From contig NTHE01000014.1 in the NCBI GenBank assembly GCA_002551355.1, forward strand, positions 1-64,000: a stretch of DNA of 64,000 bases, given 5' to 3'. The stretch is from Streptomyces sp. man185 (GTDB taxonomy: Bacteria > Actinomycetota > Actinomycetes > Streptomycetales > Streptomycetaceae). How positions within the stretch are numbered: position 1 is the stretch's first letter; every line of letters begins with the position of its first letter. The notes beneath the pieces were generated by a model. The model saw only the letters and a list, made by a program, of their open reading frames with translations, was not told the DNA's origin and ran no database searches. Positions 25,275-34,014 of the stretch are shown here, in pieces. A program made the translations under genes and the position numbers.

Positions 25275-26499
25275 CCGCAGCGATGTGGTGATCACCGGCC
25301 TCGGGGTCACCACAGCGGTGGGTCAGGGCAAGGACGACTTCACCGCAGCGATCTTCGAAGGCCGCCACGCCTTCGCTCCGATGGGCAGGCCGGGACGGTC
25401 ATTACCGGGCGACCGGCCGGCGGCGCCCTTCCTGGGCGCCGAGATCGCGGAGCTGTCGGTCCCCGAGGCGTTGCCCGCCCGGGTGCTGCGCACCGCGTCC
25501 CTGTCCGCCCGCGCCGCCCTGACGACGCTGTCCGAGGCCTGGCACGAGGCAGGTCTCGACGACGTCGACCCGACCCGTATCGGCCTGATCGTCGGAGGGT
25601 CCAACGTCCAGCAGCGGGAGCTGACACAGGCGCATGCCAGACATGCCGAGCAGCCGGAGTTCATCCGCCCGACGTACGGCATCGCCTTCATGGACAGCGA
25701 CCTGTGCGGGCTGTGCACCGAGCTGTTCCCCGTCCGGGGATTCGCCCACACGCTGGGCGGGGCCTCGGCCAGCGGCCTGCTCGCCGTACTGCAGGCCGTG
25801 CGGGCCGTCAGGTCGGGCCAGGTCGACGTGTGCATCGCGCTGGGGGCGCTGATGGACCTCTCGTACTGGGAGCTCCTGGCGTTCCGGTCCATGGGCGCCA
25901 TGGGGTCCGACCGCTTCGCCGACGACCCGGGCTCGGCGTGCCGGCCGTTCGACCGGCAGCGGGACGGGTTCGTCTTCGGTGAGGCGTGCGGTGCGGTCGT
26001 CGTGGAGCGGGAAGGCGCCCGCCACCACCCCGAGCCGTACGCCCGGGTGCTCGGCACGGCCACCGCCGTGGACGGCAACCGGAACCCCGATCCCTCGCTG
26101 GCGGGCGAGATCAGCGTCATCGAGGGAGCGCTGGCGGAGGCGGGCCTGGGGCCGGACGACGTCGAGTACGTCAATCCGCACGGGACCGGCTCGATGATCG
26201 GCGACGACACCGAGCTGCGGGCCCTCGCCACGTGCGGTCTGGGCCACGCGCGGATCAACGCCACCAAGTCGATCACCGGGCACGGACTGACCGCCGCGGG
26301 CGCGGTGGAGGTCGTGGCGACGCTGCTGCAGATGCGGGAGCGACGGCTGCACCCCACACGCAACCTGCTGGACCCGGTGGACCCCTCCTTCGGCTGGGTG
26401 CGGGAGAAGTCGCTCCCCTACGAGTTCGACACCGCCATCAGCCTCAGCATGGGCTTCGGCGGCCTGAGTTCGGCGATCTGCCTGGGGAAGTGGCGATGA
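25255..26499 (+). CDS. decarboxylating ketosynthase homologue with Cys to Ser (KS-S)
   Basis: Generates acetyl-ACP from malonyl-ACP for beta-branching. The 414-aa thiolase-fold protein keeps both catalytic His (NPHGTGS and SITGHG), but the nucleophile position reads GGASASG instead of the usual TACSSS. Cys is therefore Ser, and only decarboxylation is expected. This substitution is diagnostic for the KS of HMGS cassettes. The start at 25255 overlaps the ACP gene by 20 bases; GTG 25285 is an alternative but would cut the first residues of the fold. The stop overlaps the next gene as ATGA. Confidence 0.92.
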   Translation: MTSRPPDRSDVVITGLGVTTAVGQGKDDFTAAIFEGRHAFAPMGRPGRSLPGDRPAAPFLGAEIAELSVPEALPARVLRTASLSARAALTTLSEAWHEAGLDDVDPTRIGLIVGGSNVQQRELTQAHARHAEQPEFIRPTYGIAFMDSDLCGLCTELFPVRGFAHTLGGASASGLLAVLQAVRAVRSGQVDVCIALGALMDLSYWELLAFRSMGAMGSDRFADDPGSACRPFDRQRDGFVFGEACGAVVVEREGARHHPEPYARVLGTATAVDGNRNPDPSLAGEISVIEGALAEAGLGPDDVEYVNPHGTGSMIGDDTELRALATCGLGHARINATKSITGHGLTAAGAVEVVATLLQMRERRLHPTRNLLDPVDPSFGWVREKSLPYEFDTAISLSMGFGGLSSAICLGKWR

Positions 26500-27452
26500 C
26501 GAGCACGGTCTTCATGTACTCGGGACAAGGGTCCCAGTACTTCCACATGACACGTGAGCTGTACGAGCACAACGCGCGCTACCGGCTCTGGCTGGACCAC
26601 TGCGACGAGATCGCCTCGCCCCTGATGGGCACGTCGCTGCTGGAGACGGTGTTCGACCCCCGGCGGGACAGGAGCGACCCGTTCGACTCGCTGCCCCACT
26701 CCAGCGCCGCGCTGATCTGCGTCGAGTACAGCCTGACGCGCGTCGTCCAGGAAATGGGCCACCAGTGCGACGCCCTCCTCGGCTACAGCCTGGGAGAGAT
26801 CACGGCGGCCGTCGTCGCGGAGGCGCTGCCCCTGGAGGACGGTATCGGCTTCGCGGTGGAGTTCGCGCGCCTGCTGGAGCGACGTACTCCCCGCTGCGGC
26901 ATGCTGGCCGTGGTCGGCCCGTCGGAGCTTCTGCGGACGCACGAGTCGCTGTTCGCGGGCTGCTGGGTCACCGGGCGCAACTTCGAGGGGAACTTCGTCG
27001 TGAGCGGGCACGCCGCCGACATCGACGCGCTCGAACGCGGACTGGAGGCGGAGTCGGTCCTGTGCCAGCGACTGCCCGTCGACTACGGCGTGCACACCGA
27101 GCTGATCGACCCCGTCGAGGACCGGGCCCGGCGTCTCATGGACTCCCTGAGCTTCGCTCCCGCGCAGCTCCCGGTCATCTCCTGCGCCACCGAGGGCAGG
27201 GTCGACGCGGTGTCGGCCGACGGCGTCTGGGCGGCCGTGCGACAGCCCGTCGAGTTCTCCCGGACCATCGAGAAGGTGACCGCCGCGGGCGGCGCGACAT
27301 TCGTCGACCTCGGTCCCAGCGCCACGCTGGCCACCTTCGTGAAGTACATCGCGAAACCGGGCGGCGGCTCCTCGCACGTGAGCGCCGTCAACCGGTTCGG
27401 CAACGACGTGAAGTCGATGAACGACTTCCAGGCGTTCATGGCGGCGCTGTGA
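26496..27452 (+). CDS. second discrete AT-like protein, probable acyl hydrolase
   Basis: A 318-aa protein of the FabD/AT fold starting at the ATGA overlap with the KS gene. It begins VFMYSGQGSQYFHM, has nucleophile motif GYSLGE (Tyr in place of the usual His of GHSLG) and catalytic His in GVHTELIDP. The Arg that pairs with the malonyl carboxylate, present as RKRGELM in the first AT, is replaced here by VEFARLLER with Phe or Ala at that place. Loss of that Arg is typical of acyl hydrolases such as PedC/PksD-type proteins, which clear stalled acyl chains from trans-AT carriers. An AT for a non-carboxylated substrate is the alternative. Last gene of the coupled run. Confidence 0.8.
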   Translation: MTSTVFMYSGQGSQYFHMTRELYEHNARYRLWLDHCDEIASPLMGTSLLETVFDPRRDRSDPFDSLPHSSAALICVEYSLTRVVQEMGHQCDALLGYSLGEITAAVVAEALPLEDGIGFAVEFARLLERRTPRCGMLAVVGPSELLRTHESLFAGCWVTGRNFEGNFVVSGHAADIDALERGLEAESVLCQRLPVDYGVHTELIDPVEDRARRLMDSLSFAPAQLPVISCATEGRVDAVSADGVWAAVRQPVEFSRTIEKVTAAGGATFVDLGPSATLATFVKYIAKPGGGSSHVSAVNRFGNDVKSMNDFQAFMAAL

Positions 27453-27519
27453 CGCCCCCACACCACCCGCTCGGCACGGACTTCCGATGCCGGCAGAGCA
27501 TGATGGAGGAGTTGTACCG

Positions 27520-28740
27520 ATGAGCGACGGCAGCCCCAGGCCGAGCGAGGCCGAGCACGAGGCGTTCGAGCAGAACCCCCACCTGCTGTACAGCGCACTG
27601 CGGGCGGAGGCCCCGGTCAGCAAGGTGACCGCCCCCGGCGGGCTCGGCGTGTGGATGGTGACCCGCCACGAGGACGCCCGTCCCGCCCTGAGCAGCACCA
27701 AACTGTCCAAGAACGTCGAGGTCGGACAGAAGGTGATCGAGCAGAACACCGACAACGAGGAACTGCGGCTGATGTTCGCGGGCGAGTTGTCGGCGCACAT
27801 GCTCAACTCCGATCCGCCGGTCCACACCCGCCTGCGCAAGCTGGTCAACAAGGTGTTCACCCCGCGGGCCGTGGAACGGCTCCGCCCCCGGATCGAGGAG
27901 GTCACGACGGAGCTGCTCGACGCGATGGAGCGCGAGGGCCGGGTGGACCTGATGACCGCGTTCGCCGCCCCGCTGCCGATCGCGGTGATCTGCGAGCTCC
28001 TCGGCGTCCCGCTGCTCGACCAGGGCAAGTTCCGCGGCTGGGTCGACGCACAGCTCTCCGGCGACCCGGAGCGGCTCGCCGAAGCCGCGCCCGCCCTGCT
28101 CGGCTACCTCAACGAGCTGGTCGAGAGCAAACGCACCAACCCGTCCGACGACCTGCTCACCGACCTGGTCCACGCCAGCGACGGGGACGACAAGCTCAGC
28201 GGCCAGGAACTGGTCTCCATGGCCTTCCTGCTGCTGGTCGCGGGCCACGAGACGACGGTGAACCTCATCGGCAACGGGGTGCTCGCGCTGCTGCGCCACC
28301 CGGACCAGCTCGCCGCGCTGCGGGCCGACCGCTCGCTGCTGCCCGGCGCCATCGAGGAGTTCCTGCGGTACGAGGGACCGGTCAACACCGCCTCGCTGCG
28401 CTTCACCACGGAGCCGGTCGAGATCGGCGGGGTCGTCATACCCGAGAACCAGCTGGTGGTGGTCGCCATCGCGTCCGCCAACCGCGACGAGGGCCAGTTC
28501 CCCGGCGGTGACAAGCTGGACATCACCCGGGAGACCGGCGGCCACCTGGCATTCGGCCACGGCATCCACTACTGCGTGGGCGCACCGCTGGCACGACTGG
28601 AGGCCGAGATCGCGTTCGGCCGCCTGCTCGACCGGTTCCCCGACATCCAGCTGGACGTCGACGAGGACGACGTGCGCTGGAAGCCCGGCACGGTGCTGCG
28701 GGCGCTGAAGGCCCTGCCGGTGCGCGTCGGCGCACGGTAG
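27520..28740 (+). CDS. cytochrome P450 tailoring enzyme
   Basis: Soluble bacterial P450 of 406 aa, expected to hydroxylate or epoxidise the polyketide. The start is ATG 27520 after GGAGGA; an upstream frame start at 27487 lacks a site. Motifs: I-helix LLVAGHETT, ExxR in EEFLRY, and heme loop FGHGIHYCVGAPLAR with the Cys ligand intact. It is thus a catalytic P450, not one of the Cys-less auxiliary partners of macrolide glycosyltransferases. The general look is CYP107/CYP105-like. It is co-directional with the PKS genes, 67 bases after the AT-like gene, and converges on the glycosyltransferase. Confidence 0.93.
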   Translation: MSDGSPRPSEAEHEAFEQNPHLLYSALRAEAPVSKVTAPGGLGVWMVTRHEDARPALSSTKLSKNVEVGQKVIEQNTDNEELRLMFAGELSAHMLNSDPPVHTRLRKLVNKVFTPRAVERLRPRIEEVTTELLDAMEREGRVDLMTAFAAPLPIAVICELLGVPLLDQGKFRGWVDAQLSGDPERLAEAAPALLGYLNELVESKRTNPSDDLLTDLVHASDGDDKLSGQELVSMAFLLLVAGHETTVNLIGNGVLALLRHPDQLAALRADRSLLPGAIEEFLRYEGPVNTASLRFTTEPVEIGGVVIPENQLVVVAIASANRDEGQFPGGDKLDITRETGGHLAFGHGIHYCVGAPLARLEAEIAFGRLLDRFPDIQLDVDEDDVRWKPGTVLRALKALPVRVGAR

Positions 28741-28758
28741 TCCGGCACGGATACGTCA

Positions 28759-28804
28759 CAGGGGCCGCCGGGCCCACGCCCCGGCGCGGACACGGCGGCC
28801 CCTG
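28759..28804. terminator. bidirectional hairpin between P450 and glycosyltransferase genes
   Basis: A perfect 12-bp inverted repeat (CAGGGGCCGCCG at 28759-28770 and its complement at 28793-28804) with a 22-base loop fills the 74-base gap between two convergent genes. No T-run follows, as is usual in Streptomyces. Confidence 0.7.
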
Positions 28805-28814
28805 CGACGGCGGA

Positions 28815-30083
28815 TCAGCCGGCGCGGTGCTTGACCGCGACCTCTTCGAGCTGCGACACCAGCGCGTTGAGCGAGGGGGCGGCCAGGATCTCGTCGCGCA
28901 GTGCGGCCGCACGCTCGGCGAACCGGGGTTCGGTCAGGAGGCGGTTGACGCTCTCCTTGATGTTCTGCCCGGTCGCCTCCGTGGTGTGGATCTCCAACCC
29001 GGCGCCCTGCTCGGCCAGCTTGCGCGCCAGGATCGGCTGGTCGAAGTGGTAGTGCAGGGACAGCTGCGGCACCGGGTGGCGCGCGGTGGTCGCCAGGGTC
29101 GCGGCGCCCGCGTGGTGGATCACGGCCGAGCACGTGGGGGCGATGGCGTGCCAGGGCACGAAGGGGACCAGACGGACGTTGTCCGGGACCTTCCCCAGCT
29201 TCTCCTGCTCGCGCTCGGCGATGGTCGCGACCAGCTCGATGTCCAGCTCGGCCACCGACTCGAGGATCTCGGCGAGGGGGATGTTGTAGCCGTTGAAGAC
29301 CTCGGTGGCGGTCAGTCCCAGGGTCATGCCCACCCGAGGGCGCTCCGGGGCCGTCTTCAGCCAGTCGGGTACGACGGCCGGACCGCCGTACCCGATGAAC
29401 TGGGTCTGCAGGACGTTGAGGCTGGTGTCGAGCTGCAGGCTGCGCGGGAACTGGTCGATCGTCACGTGGCCGGTCGTCATGTCCTCGCTGAACTCGCCGC
29501 CGAACGCGCGCGCCTGACCGCCCAGCCAGTCGGCCAGCGGGTCCAGCTGCTCCGCCTCGGGCTGCTGCGCCTTCAGCCGCAGGTAGATGTCGCGGGTCGC
29601 ACCGAACACATCCGCGCCGAAGACCACGCGGGCGTGTGCCGCCCCGCACGCCTTCGCCGTGATGGAGCCGATGTAGCTGAAGGAGTCCCAGACCACCAGG
29701 TCCGGCTTCCAGTGGCGGGCGAACGCCACCAGGTCATCGATCACCGCGGCGGCCTCGCCGCCGTGCGCGCCTTCCACGGCGGCCTTGTGGCTCTGCGAGG
29801 TGTGCTCCCAGGTCGTGCCCTCCGGGTCCTCCGCGACGTCCCAGGGCGGGGTGAGGCCGGGCCGGATCGACTCCAGCAGCTCCGGGTACTCGCGGCCGAA
29901 CTGCCACTTGTCGAAGTCGTTCCCGACGGGCACGGCGGTCAGCCCGGCCTGGGTGATGGTGGGGGCGAAGCGCGGCTGGCTGGCGATCAGTACCTCGTGG
30001 CCGGCCGTGCGCAGAGCCCACGCCATCGGCACGAGGTACATGAATATGTTCTTCTCGGGGTTTACGGTGAAAAGCACACGCAT
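28815..30083 (-). CDS. macrolide-type glycosyltransferase (GT1 family)
   Basis: Transfers an activated deoxysugar to the polyketide aglycone. The 422-aa protein starts MRVLFTVNPEKNIF at ATG 30083, preceded by GAGGAAG; a start at 30119 would place that site inside the gene. The N-terminal acceptor domain and the C-terminal FVPWHAIAPTCSAVIHHAGAA segment with later HYHFDQP match the EryCIII/DesVII group. Members of that group often need a Cys-less P450-like partner; none is seen in this window. It is divergent from the methyltransferase at 30377 and convergent with the P450. Confidence 0.92.
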   Translation of the reverse strand: MRVLFTVNPEKNIFMYLVPMAWALRTAGHEVLIASQPRFAPTITQAGLTAVPVGNDFDKWQFGREYPELLESIRPGLTPPWDVAEDPEGTTWEHTSQSHKAAVEGAHGGEAAAVIDDLVAFARHWKPDLVVWDSFSYIGSITAKACGAAHARVVFGADVFGATRDIYLRLKAQQPEAEQLDPLADWLGGQARAFGGEFSEDMTTGHVTIDQFPRSLQLDTSLNVLQTQFIGYGGPAVVPDWLKTAPERPRVGMTLGLTATEVFNGYNIPLAEILESVAELDIELVATIAEREQEKLGKVPDNVRLVPFVPWHAIAPTCSAVIHHAGAATLATTARHPVPQLSLHYHFDQPILARKLAEQGAGLEIHTTEATGQNIKESVNRLLTEPRFAERAAALRDEILAAPSLNALVSQLEEVAVKHRAG

Positions 30084-30376
30084 GATGAAGACTTCCTCGG
30101 TTCGGTTCGGCGGAAGCATTGGCTACGCGGTCTGGTGGACCCGTCTCCGGCGCTCAGGCATCCGTACCCGGTGTGTGACGAGATCGCCCCCCAGACTCGT
30201 GAGCCACACAATACGCGGGATGCCTCCGGCCATGGAAAGATCGTGGAAGTTCCTTATCCCTCACGGCTCGTGAGGAGTTCGGGCATTGAACCGCTGTCCA
30301 ACGGGCGGGCCTGCTTGTAGCGTTCGAGATGTTTCGGCGGGTTGAGCCGTGTCTACTGATCTACTGAGGAGTTCAG
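30084..30376. promoter_or_regulatory. divergent promoter region, glycosyltransferase / methyltransferase
   Basis: This 293-base gap separates two divergent tailoring genes and must hold both promoters. The octamer CTCGTGAG occurs twice (30196-30203 and 30267-30274). The second copy is part of a 7-bp inverted repeat CCTCACG-GCT-CGTGAGG (30259-30275). That pattern could be an operator for a cluster regulator, but no regulator gene is present in the cluster part of the window. No clear -10/-35 pair stands out. Confidence 0.4.
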
Positions 30377-31285
30377 ATGAGCACTGGTATATCGCTTCCC
30401 AAGCCTGAAGAAGTAGGTGCGTTCTATGATGCGGCGAACAGCCTGATCGCCCAATTCCAGGGCGGCAGCATGCACTACGGCTACTGGAACGGCCCCGAGG
30501 ACGACAGCACGTTCGAGGAGGCGTCCGACCGGCTGTCCGACATCCTGATCGACAAGCTGGGGCCCGGCCCGGACGACCGGGTGATCGACGTCGGCTGCGG
30601 CGTGGGCACGCCCGGCGTGCGGCTGGCCACCAGGACCGGTGCGGAGCTGGTCGGCATCTCGATCAGCGCGCGCGACGTGGAGCTGGCCAACGCCCGGGCG
30701 GAGCGCGAGGGATGCGCGGACCGGGCCCGCTTCCAGCATGCCAACGCGCTGGACATGCCGTTCGAGGAGGGCTCCTTCGACCACGCCCTGGCACTTGAGT
30801 CCATCGTGCACATGCCGGACCGGGTACAGGCCCTCCAGCAGATCGCGCGGGTGCTGCGGCCCGGAGGACTGCTGGCCCTCACCGACTTCGTCGAGCGCAG
30901 GCCCGCCGCCGCCGACCTGCCCAAGCCCTCGCTGCTGAAGCGGATCCAGGGCGGCGTGGTCGACAAGGTGCAGAAGGCGGCGCTGGCCAAGGTCATCGAG
31001 TCGTGGCACACCGCCCCGCTGGTCCGGGCGGAGGACTACCCGTCGTTCGCCTCCGCCGCGGGCCTGGAGGTCGTCGAGGTCACCGACATCAGCCAGCACA
31101 CCAAGTACACCGCGCAGCGGTTCTACGGGGCGGTCTACGCGTACGCCAAGCACAACGAAGTCCCGCCGGAGATCAAGAAGATCCTTGCCGCGGGTCCCGG
31201 CGAGAAGCGGCTGCACTGGCTGGTCGAGGACGACCCGGCCGTGGGTGTGATCACCGCGGTGCTGCGCCGCCCCTCGCGGGACTGA
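30377..31285 (+). CDS. class I SAM-dependent methyltransferase (tailoring)
   Basis: A 302-aa methyltransferase with SAM motif VIDVGCGVGTPG, an acidic GISIS post-I region, LALESIVHM motif and LRPGGLLALTD post-motif. These features resemble small-molecule O- and C-methyltransferases of macrolide and rifamycin clusters. The start ATG 30377 follows GAGGAG. Target (sugar hydroxyl, aglycone hydroxyl or carboxyl) cannot be told from sequence; its place beside the glycosyltransferase and the sugar gene favours sugar O-methylation. It ends 5 bases before the convergent sugar gene. Confidence 0.88.
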   Translation: MSTGISLPKPEEVGAFYDAANSLIAQFQGGSMHYGYWNGPEDDSTFEEASDRLSDILIDKLGPGPDDRVIDVGCGVGTPGVRLATRTGAELVGISISARDVELANARAEREGCADRARFQHANALDMPFEEGSFDHALALESIVHMPDRVQALQQIARVLRPGGLLALTDFVERRPAAADLPKPSLLKRIQGGVVDKVQKAALAKVIESWHTAPLVRAEDYPSFASAAGLEVVEVTDISQHTKYTAQRFYGAVYAYAKHNEVPPEIKKILAAGPGEKRLHWLVEDDPAVGVITAVLRRPSRD

Positions 31286-31290
31286 GGCGA

Positions 31291-32259
31291 CTACCTGGCG
31301 TCGGGCCTCCGGGCCGAGCGGGTGGGCCGGCGCTCCGCGCCCAGGTGATCCCGCCAGGTGTCGGCGAGTCCCTCGGCCAGGCTGATCTCCGGCCGCCAGC
31401 CGAGGACTTCCGCCGCCCGACGGATGTCCAGCCACACGTCGCTGCGGTCGAAGGGGCGCGCCGGTTCGCGTTCCACGGGAACCGGACGCCCCACCGTCGT
31501 TTGCAGGTGCTTGTGCAGGTCGTCCAGTGAAGTCGCCTCTCCGGCACCGATGTTCAGCACGGTCGGCCCGGCCGCCGCCCGCAGCGCGTCCACCCTGTCC
31601 AACGTGGCGTACATCGCCGTCGCCACGTCGTCGACGTGTACGTAGTCCCTGCTCGAACCGCCGTTGCCGAGTATGCGCAAGGGTTCGCCGGCCAGCAGCG
31701 CCTGCATCCAGTGGCCGATGACTCCGTACCCCGCGGTGGTGCCCTGTCCGGGGCCGTACGCGTTGGACACGCGCAGCACGACGGGGGCGAGCCGGTCGGA
31801 CGCGGCGGCCAGCGCCGCCTCCTGCGCCAGTTTGGCCTTTCCGTAGGCGTTGCTCGGCCCCACGGGCGACTGCTCGTCGTACGGCGGCTCGCACCGCTGG
31901 TCGTACACGGTGCCGCCCGATGCCACGAGCACCACGACCGGCCGCCGCGGGTTCTCGCGCAGTGCGTCGAGGAACGTCTCGAAGGAGGCGACCTCCTGGG
32001 CGGCGCGCTCCGGTTCACGTTGGGCGATCGCCGGACTGATCCGGCTCGCCAGGTAGAAGACCACGTCACAGCTGTCTAGCGCGGGGTCGTGCCACGTATC
32101 GCGGACGGCAGGCGCCGCGCTGGTGAACGCGAGGGCCTCGACTCCGGACCTGGACAGTGTGCGCATGAGGCTTCCGCCGAGGAAGCCACCGGCGCCGACG
32201 ACGGCCACGACGGGCGCGGGTCGGTGAGGGCCGACATGTGGCAAGCGTGCTGCGGGCAT
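31291..32259 (-). CDS. NAD(P)-dependent sugar epimerase / 4-ketoreductase family
   Basis: An extended short-chain dehydrogenase of 322 aa. It has the Rossmann motif VVGAGGFLGG, a catalytic SGGTVYD Ser/Thr segment, and YGKAK (YxxxK). The C-terminal DIRRAAEVLGWRPEISLAEGL is typical of NDP-sugar epimerases and 4-ketoreductases. ATG 32259 is used because GGGGGAAAAGG lies directly upstream; a longer frame from 32295 is not supported. Likely finishes the deoxysugar used by the adjacent glycosyltransferase. No NDP-sugar synthase, 4,6-dehydratase or aminotransferase is visible, so the earlier steps lie off the contig or elsewhere. Confidence 0.85.
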   Translation of the reverse strand: MPAARLPHVGPHRPAPVVAVVGAGGFLGGSLMRTLSRSGVEALAFTSAAPAVRDTWHDPALDSCDVVFYLASRISPAIAQREPERAAQEVASFETFLDALRENPRRPVVVLVASGGTVYDQRCEPPYDEQSPVGPSNAYGKAKLAQEAALAAASDRLAPVVLRVSNAYGPGQGTTAGYGVIGHWMQALLAGEPLRILGNGGSSRDYVHVDDVATAMYATLDRVDALRAAAGPTVLNIGAGEATSLDDLHKHLQTTVGRPVPVEREPARPFDRSDVWLDIRRAAEVLGWRPEISLAEGLADTWRDHLGAERRPTRSARRPDAR

Positions 32260-32802
32260 CCTTTTCCCCCAATGAAGAACCGGCCACCTGATCACCGGTC
32301 AGGAAGGTGTAACCAGGCCGTCCGTTCGGGGACTTGCCGGATCGTGAGACAGAACGGACGGCGCTGGAAATCGACAACTCTGGTCACGGAAGGTGCGGTC
32401 AGGGCTGAGCGGTCACGTGCGTGCTGTCGCGTACGGTGCGGTCTACGGTCTCCCGCCTCCCTGCCCTGGGCGAACACAGCCCTGGGGCAACGGTGTCGCG
32501 GTCGGAGAGACGTCGTCGTCCATGCGGCGACCTGCTGTTCGTCGCCACGGCACGGGGTCGATGCGGAGCAGCGGAGCGCGCGGTGCTGCCCGCCGGTGCC
32601 GTGATCACCGTCAACGCACCGTACCAGCAAGCCGGTTGCAGCGGGCATGTTCCGGCAACCGTCGGACGGGGGCGGCCACCGCAGAGCCGTGCGGACCTCG
32701 GTGAACCTCCGTGGGCGGCGAGCAGCCATCCGCTGGTCGATCACCGTCCAAATTCGGTCAAGTCCGTGCTGAGTCGGACCCTCGACGACTAACATCACGC
32801 GC
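32260..32802. promoter_or_regulatory. 543-base divergent intergenic region with 11-bp inverted repeat
   Basis: No convincing gene: the frames here change composition along their length and lack ribosome sites. An 11-bp perfect inverted repeat (GCCGTCCGTTC at 32317-32327, complement at 32352-32362, 24-base spacer) lies about 60-100 bases upstream of the epimerase gene and could be an operator or attenuator. Near 32793 GACTAACAT looks like a -10 element 10 bases before the ATG of the next gene, which lacks a ribosome site, so that gene may have a leaderless transcript. Confidence 0.45.
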
Positions 32803-33861
32803 ATGACCACGAGAAGCGAAGCGGTCGCCGAGTGCCGGCCGGCCTACCAGTCGGACCTCGCCGCCGGAACCGAGCGGTTCTTCGACGAGCGCAGGGATAC
32901 CTGCCCGTGGTGCGATTCCCGGCAGCTCGGTGTTCTGCTGCGCACGACGGACGTGATGCAGCACAAGCCGGGCGTCTTCGTCCTGGAATCCTGCGAGGAC
33001 TGCGGGCACGTCTTCCAGAACCCACGGCTGAACGACGACGGACTCGAGTTCTACTACCGGGACTTCTACGACGGTCTCGGCGAAGAGAACATGAACAAGA
33101 TCTTCGGGACCAAGAGCGCCGGCCACGACGGGCGGACCAACATGGTCGCCGCGCAGGGCAGGCCGAAGCAGTGGCTCGACGTCGGCACGGGGCACGGGCA
33201 CTTCCTGGTCGACGCGAAGAGGGTGCTGCCGGACACCGAGTTCGACGGGCTCGACCGGACCGACGGAGTGCTGATAGCCGAGGAGAAGGGGCGGGTCCGC
33301 AAGGCGTACCAGGGCAGCTTCGTCGACCTCGCCCCCGGGTTCGCCGGCCAGTACGACGTGATCAGCATGTACCACTACCTGGAACACACCGCGGACCCCA
33401 AGGCGGAGATGGCCGCCGCCGCTGCGGCCCTGCCGGAGGGCGGGCACCTGGCCATCGAACTGCCCGACCCGGAGTGCGCCTGGGCCAAGCCCCTCGGCAA
33501 GTGGTGGATCTCCTGGCTGCAGCCCCAGCACCTGCACATGATCCCGATCGCGAACCTGCGCTCCGAGCTGAGCTCGCTGGGACTGACCGTCGTCTCCGAG
33601 CAGCGTGCCGAACCGCACAACGGGCAGGACCTCGTCAGCGCCGCCGTTCTGGCGATCAACGCCGGGCTGATCGGCGGGGAGGACCTGGCGTGGCGGCCCG
33701 CCCCACCGACCCGCGCCCGCGCGCTGCTGCGCAAGGTCGCCTTCACCGCGAGCGTGCCGGTCCTGGCGCTGGCCTACCTGGTGGACCGCGTCTCCGCGTC
33801 GGTCGGTGGCGGGCGCGGCCTCTCGAACACCTACCGGGTGCTCGCCCGCAAGACATCCTGA
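32803..33861 (+). CDS. SAM-dependent methyltransferase with N-terminal zinc ribbon
   Basis: A 352-aa protein with an N-terminal Cys cluster (CPWC about residue 34 and CEDC about residue 65), then a Methyltransf_23-like domain whose SAM loop is LDVGTGHGHF. Zinc-ribbon methyltransferases occur in deoxysugar C-methylation (TylCIII/NovU type), but those are longer; this one is shorter and ends in a hydrophobic segment (ASVPVLALAYLVDRV). Role in the cluster is therefore an inference: sugar or surface-glycan methylation. No ribosome site precedes the ATG; see the preceding region for a leaderless promoter. It is the last gene I would assign to the cluster. Confidence 0.75.
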   Translation: MTTRSEAVAECRPAYQSDLAAGTERFFDERRDTCPWCDSRQLGVLLRTTDVMQHKPGVFVLESCEDCGHVFQNPRLNDDGLEFYYRDFYDGLGEENMNKIFGTKSAGHDGRTNMVAAQGRPKQWLDVGTGHGHFLVDAKRVLPDTEFDGLDRTDGVLIAEEKGRVRKAYQGSFVDLAPGFAGQYDVISMYHYLEHTADPKAEMAAAAAALPEGGHLAIELPDPECAWAKPLGKWWISWLQPQHLHMIPIANLRSELSSLGLTVVSEQRAEPHNGQDLVSAAVLAINAGLIGGEDLAWRPAPPTRARALLRKVAFTASVPVLALAYLVDRVSASVGGGRGLSNTYRVLARKTS

Positions 33862-33962
33862 CGCCTGCGAGCCGCCGCGCCCGCGCCTGTACGCCCGCCG
33901 GGGTCCGGCGTGCCGATTCCCAGGCCGTGACCTGCGGTTTTCCCGATCGGTCGATCATGGGC

Positions 33963-33993
33963 TTGACCTTGACACGATGACAAGGTTTCCACT
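33963..33993 (+). promoter_or_regulatory. MerR-type promoter/operator of the HEAT-MerR operon
   Basis: TTGACC (33963-33968) is a -35 element followed by a dyad ACCTTG (33966-33971) and CAAGGT (33981-33986). A weak -10 (TCCACT, 33988-33993) sits 19 bases after the -35. Long spacers holding a dyad are the hallmark of promoters activated by MerR-family regulators, and a MerR gene is second in this operon. Autoregulation is the simple reading. Confidence 0.65.
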
Positions 33994-34014
33994 GGTGTCC
34001 AGGAGGTGGTCCCG

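Noticed and set aside
27520..28740. P450 as the catalytically dead partner (EryCII/DesVIII type) of the glycosyltransferase
   Set aside because: The heme Cys loop, ExxR and I-helix motifs are all intact, so it is a normal P450.
32292..32810. 172-codon minus-strand frame and several plus-strand frames in the gap before the zinc-ribbon methyltransferase
   Set aside because: No ribosome sites, no recognisable motifs, mutually overlapping frames of random composition.
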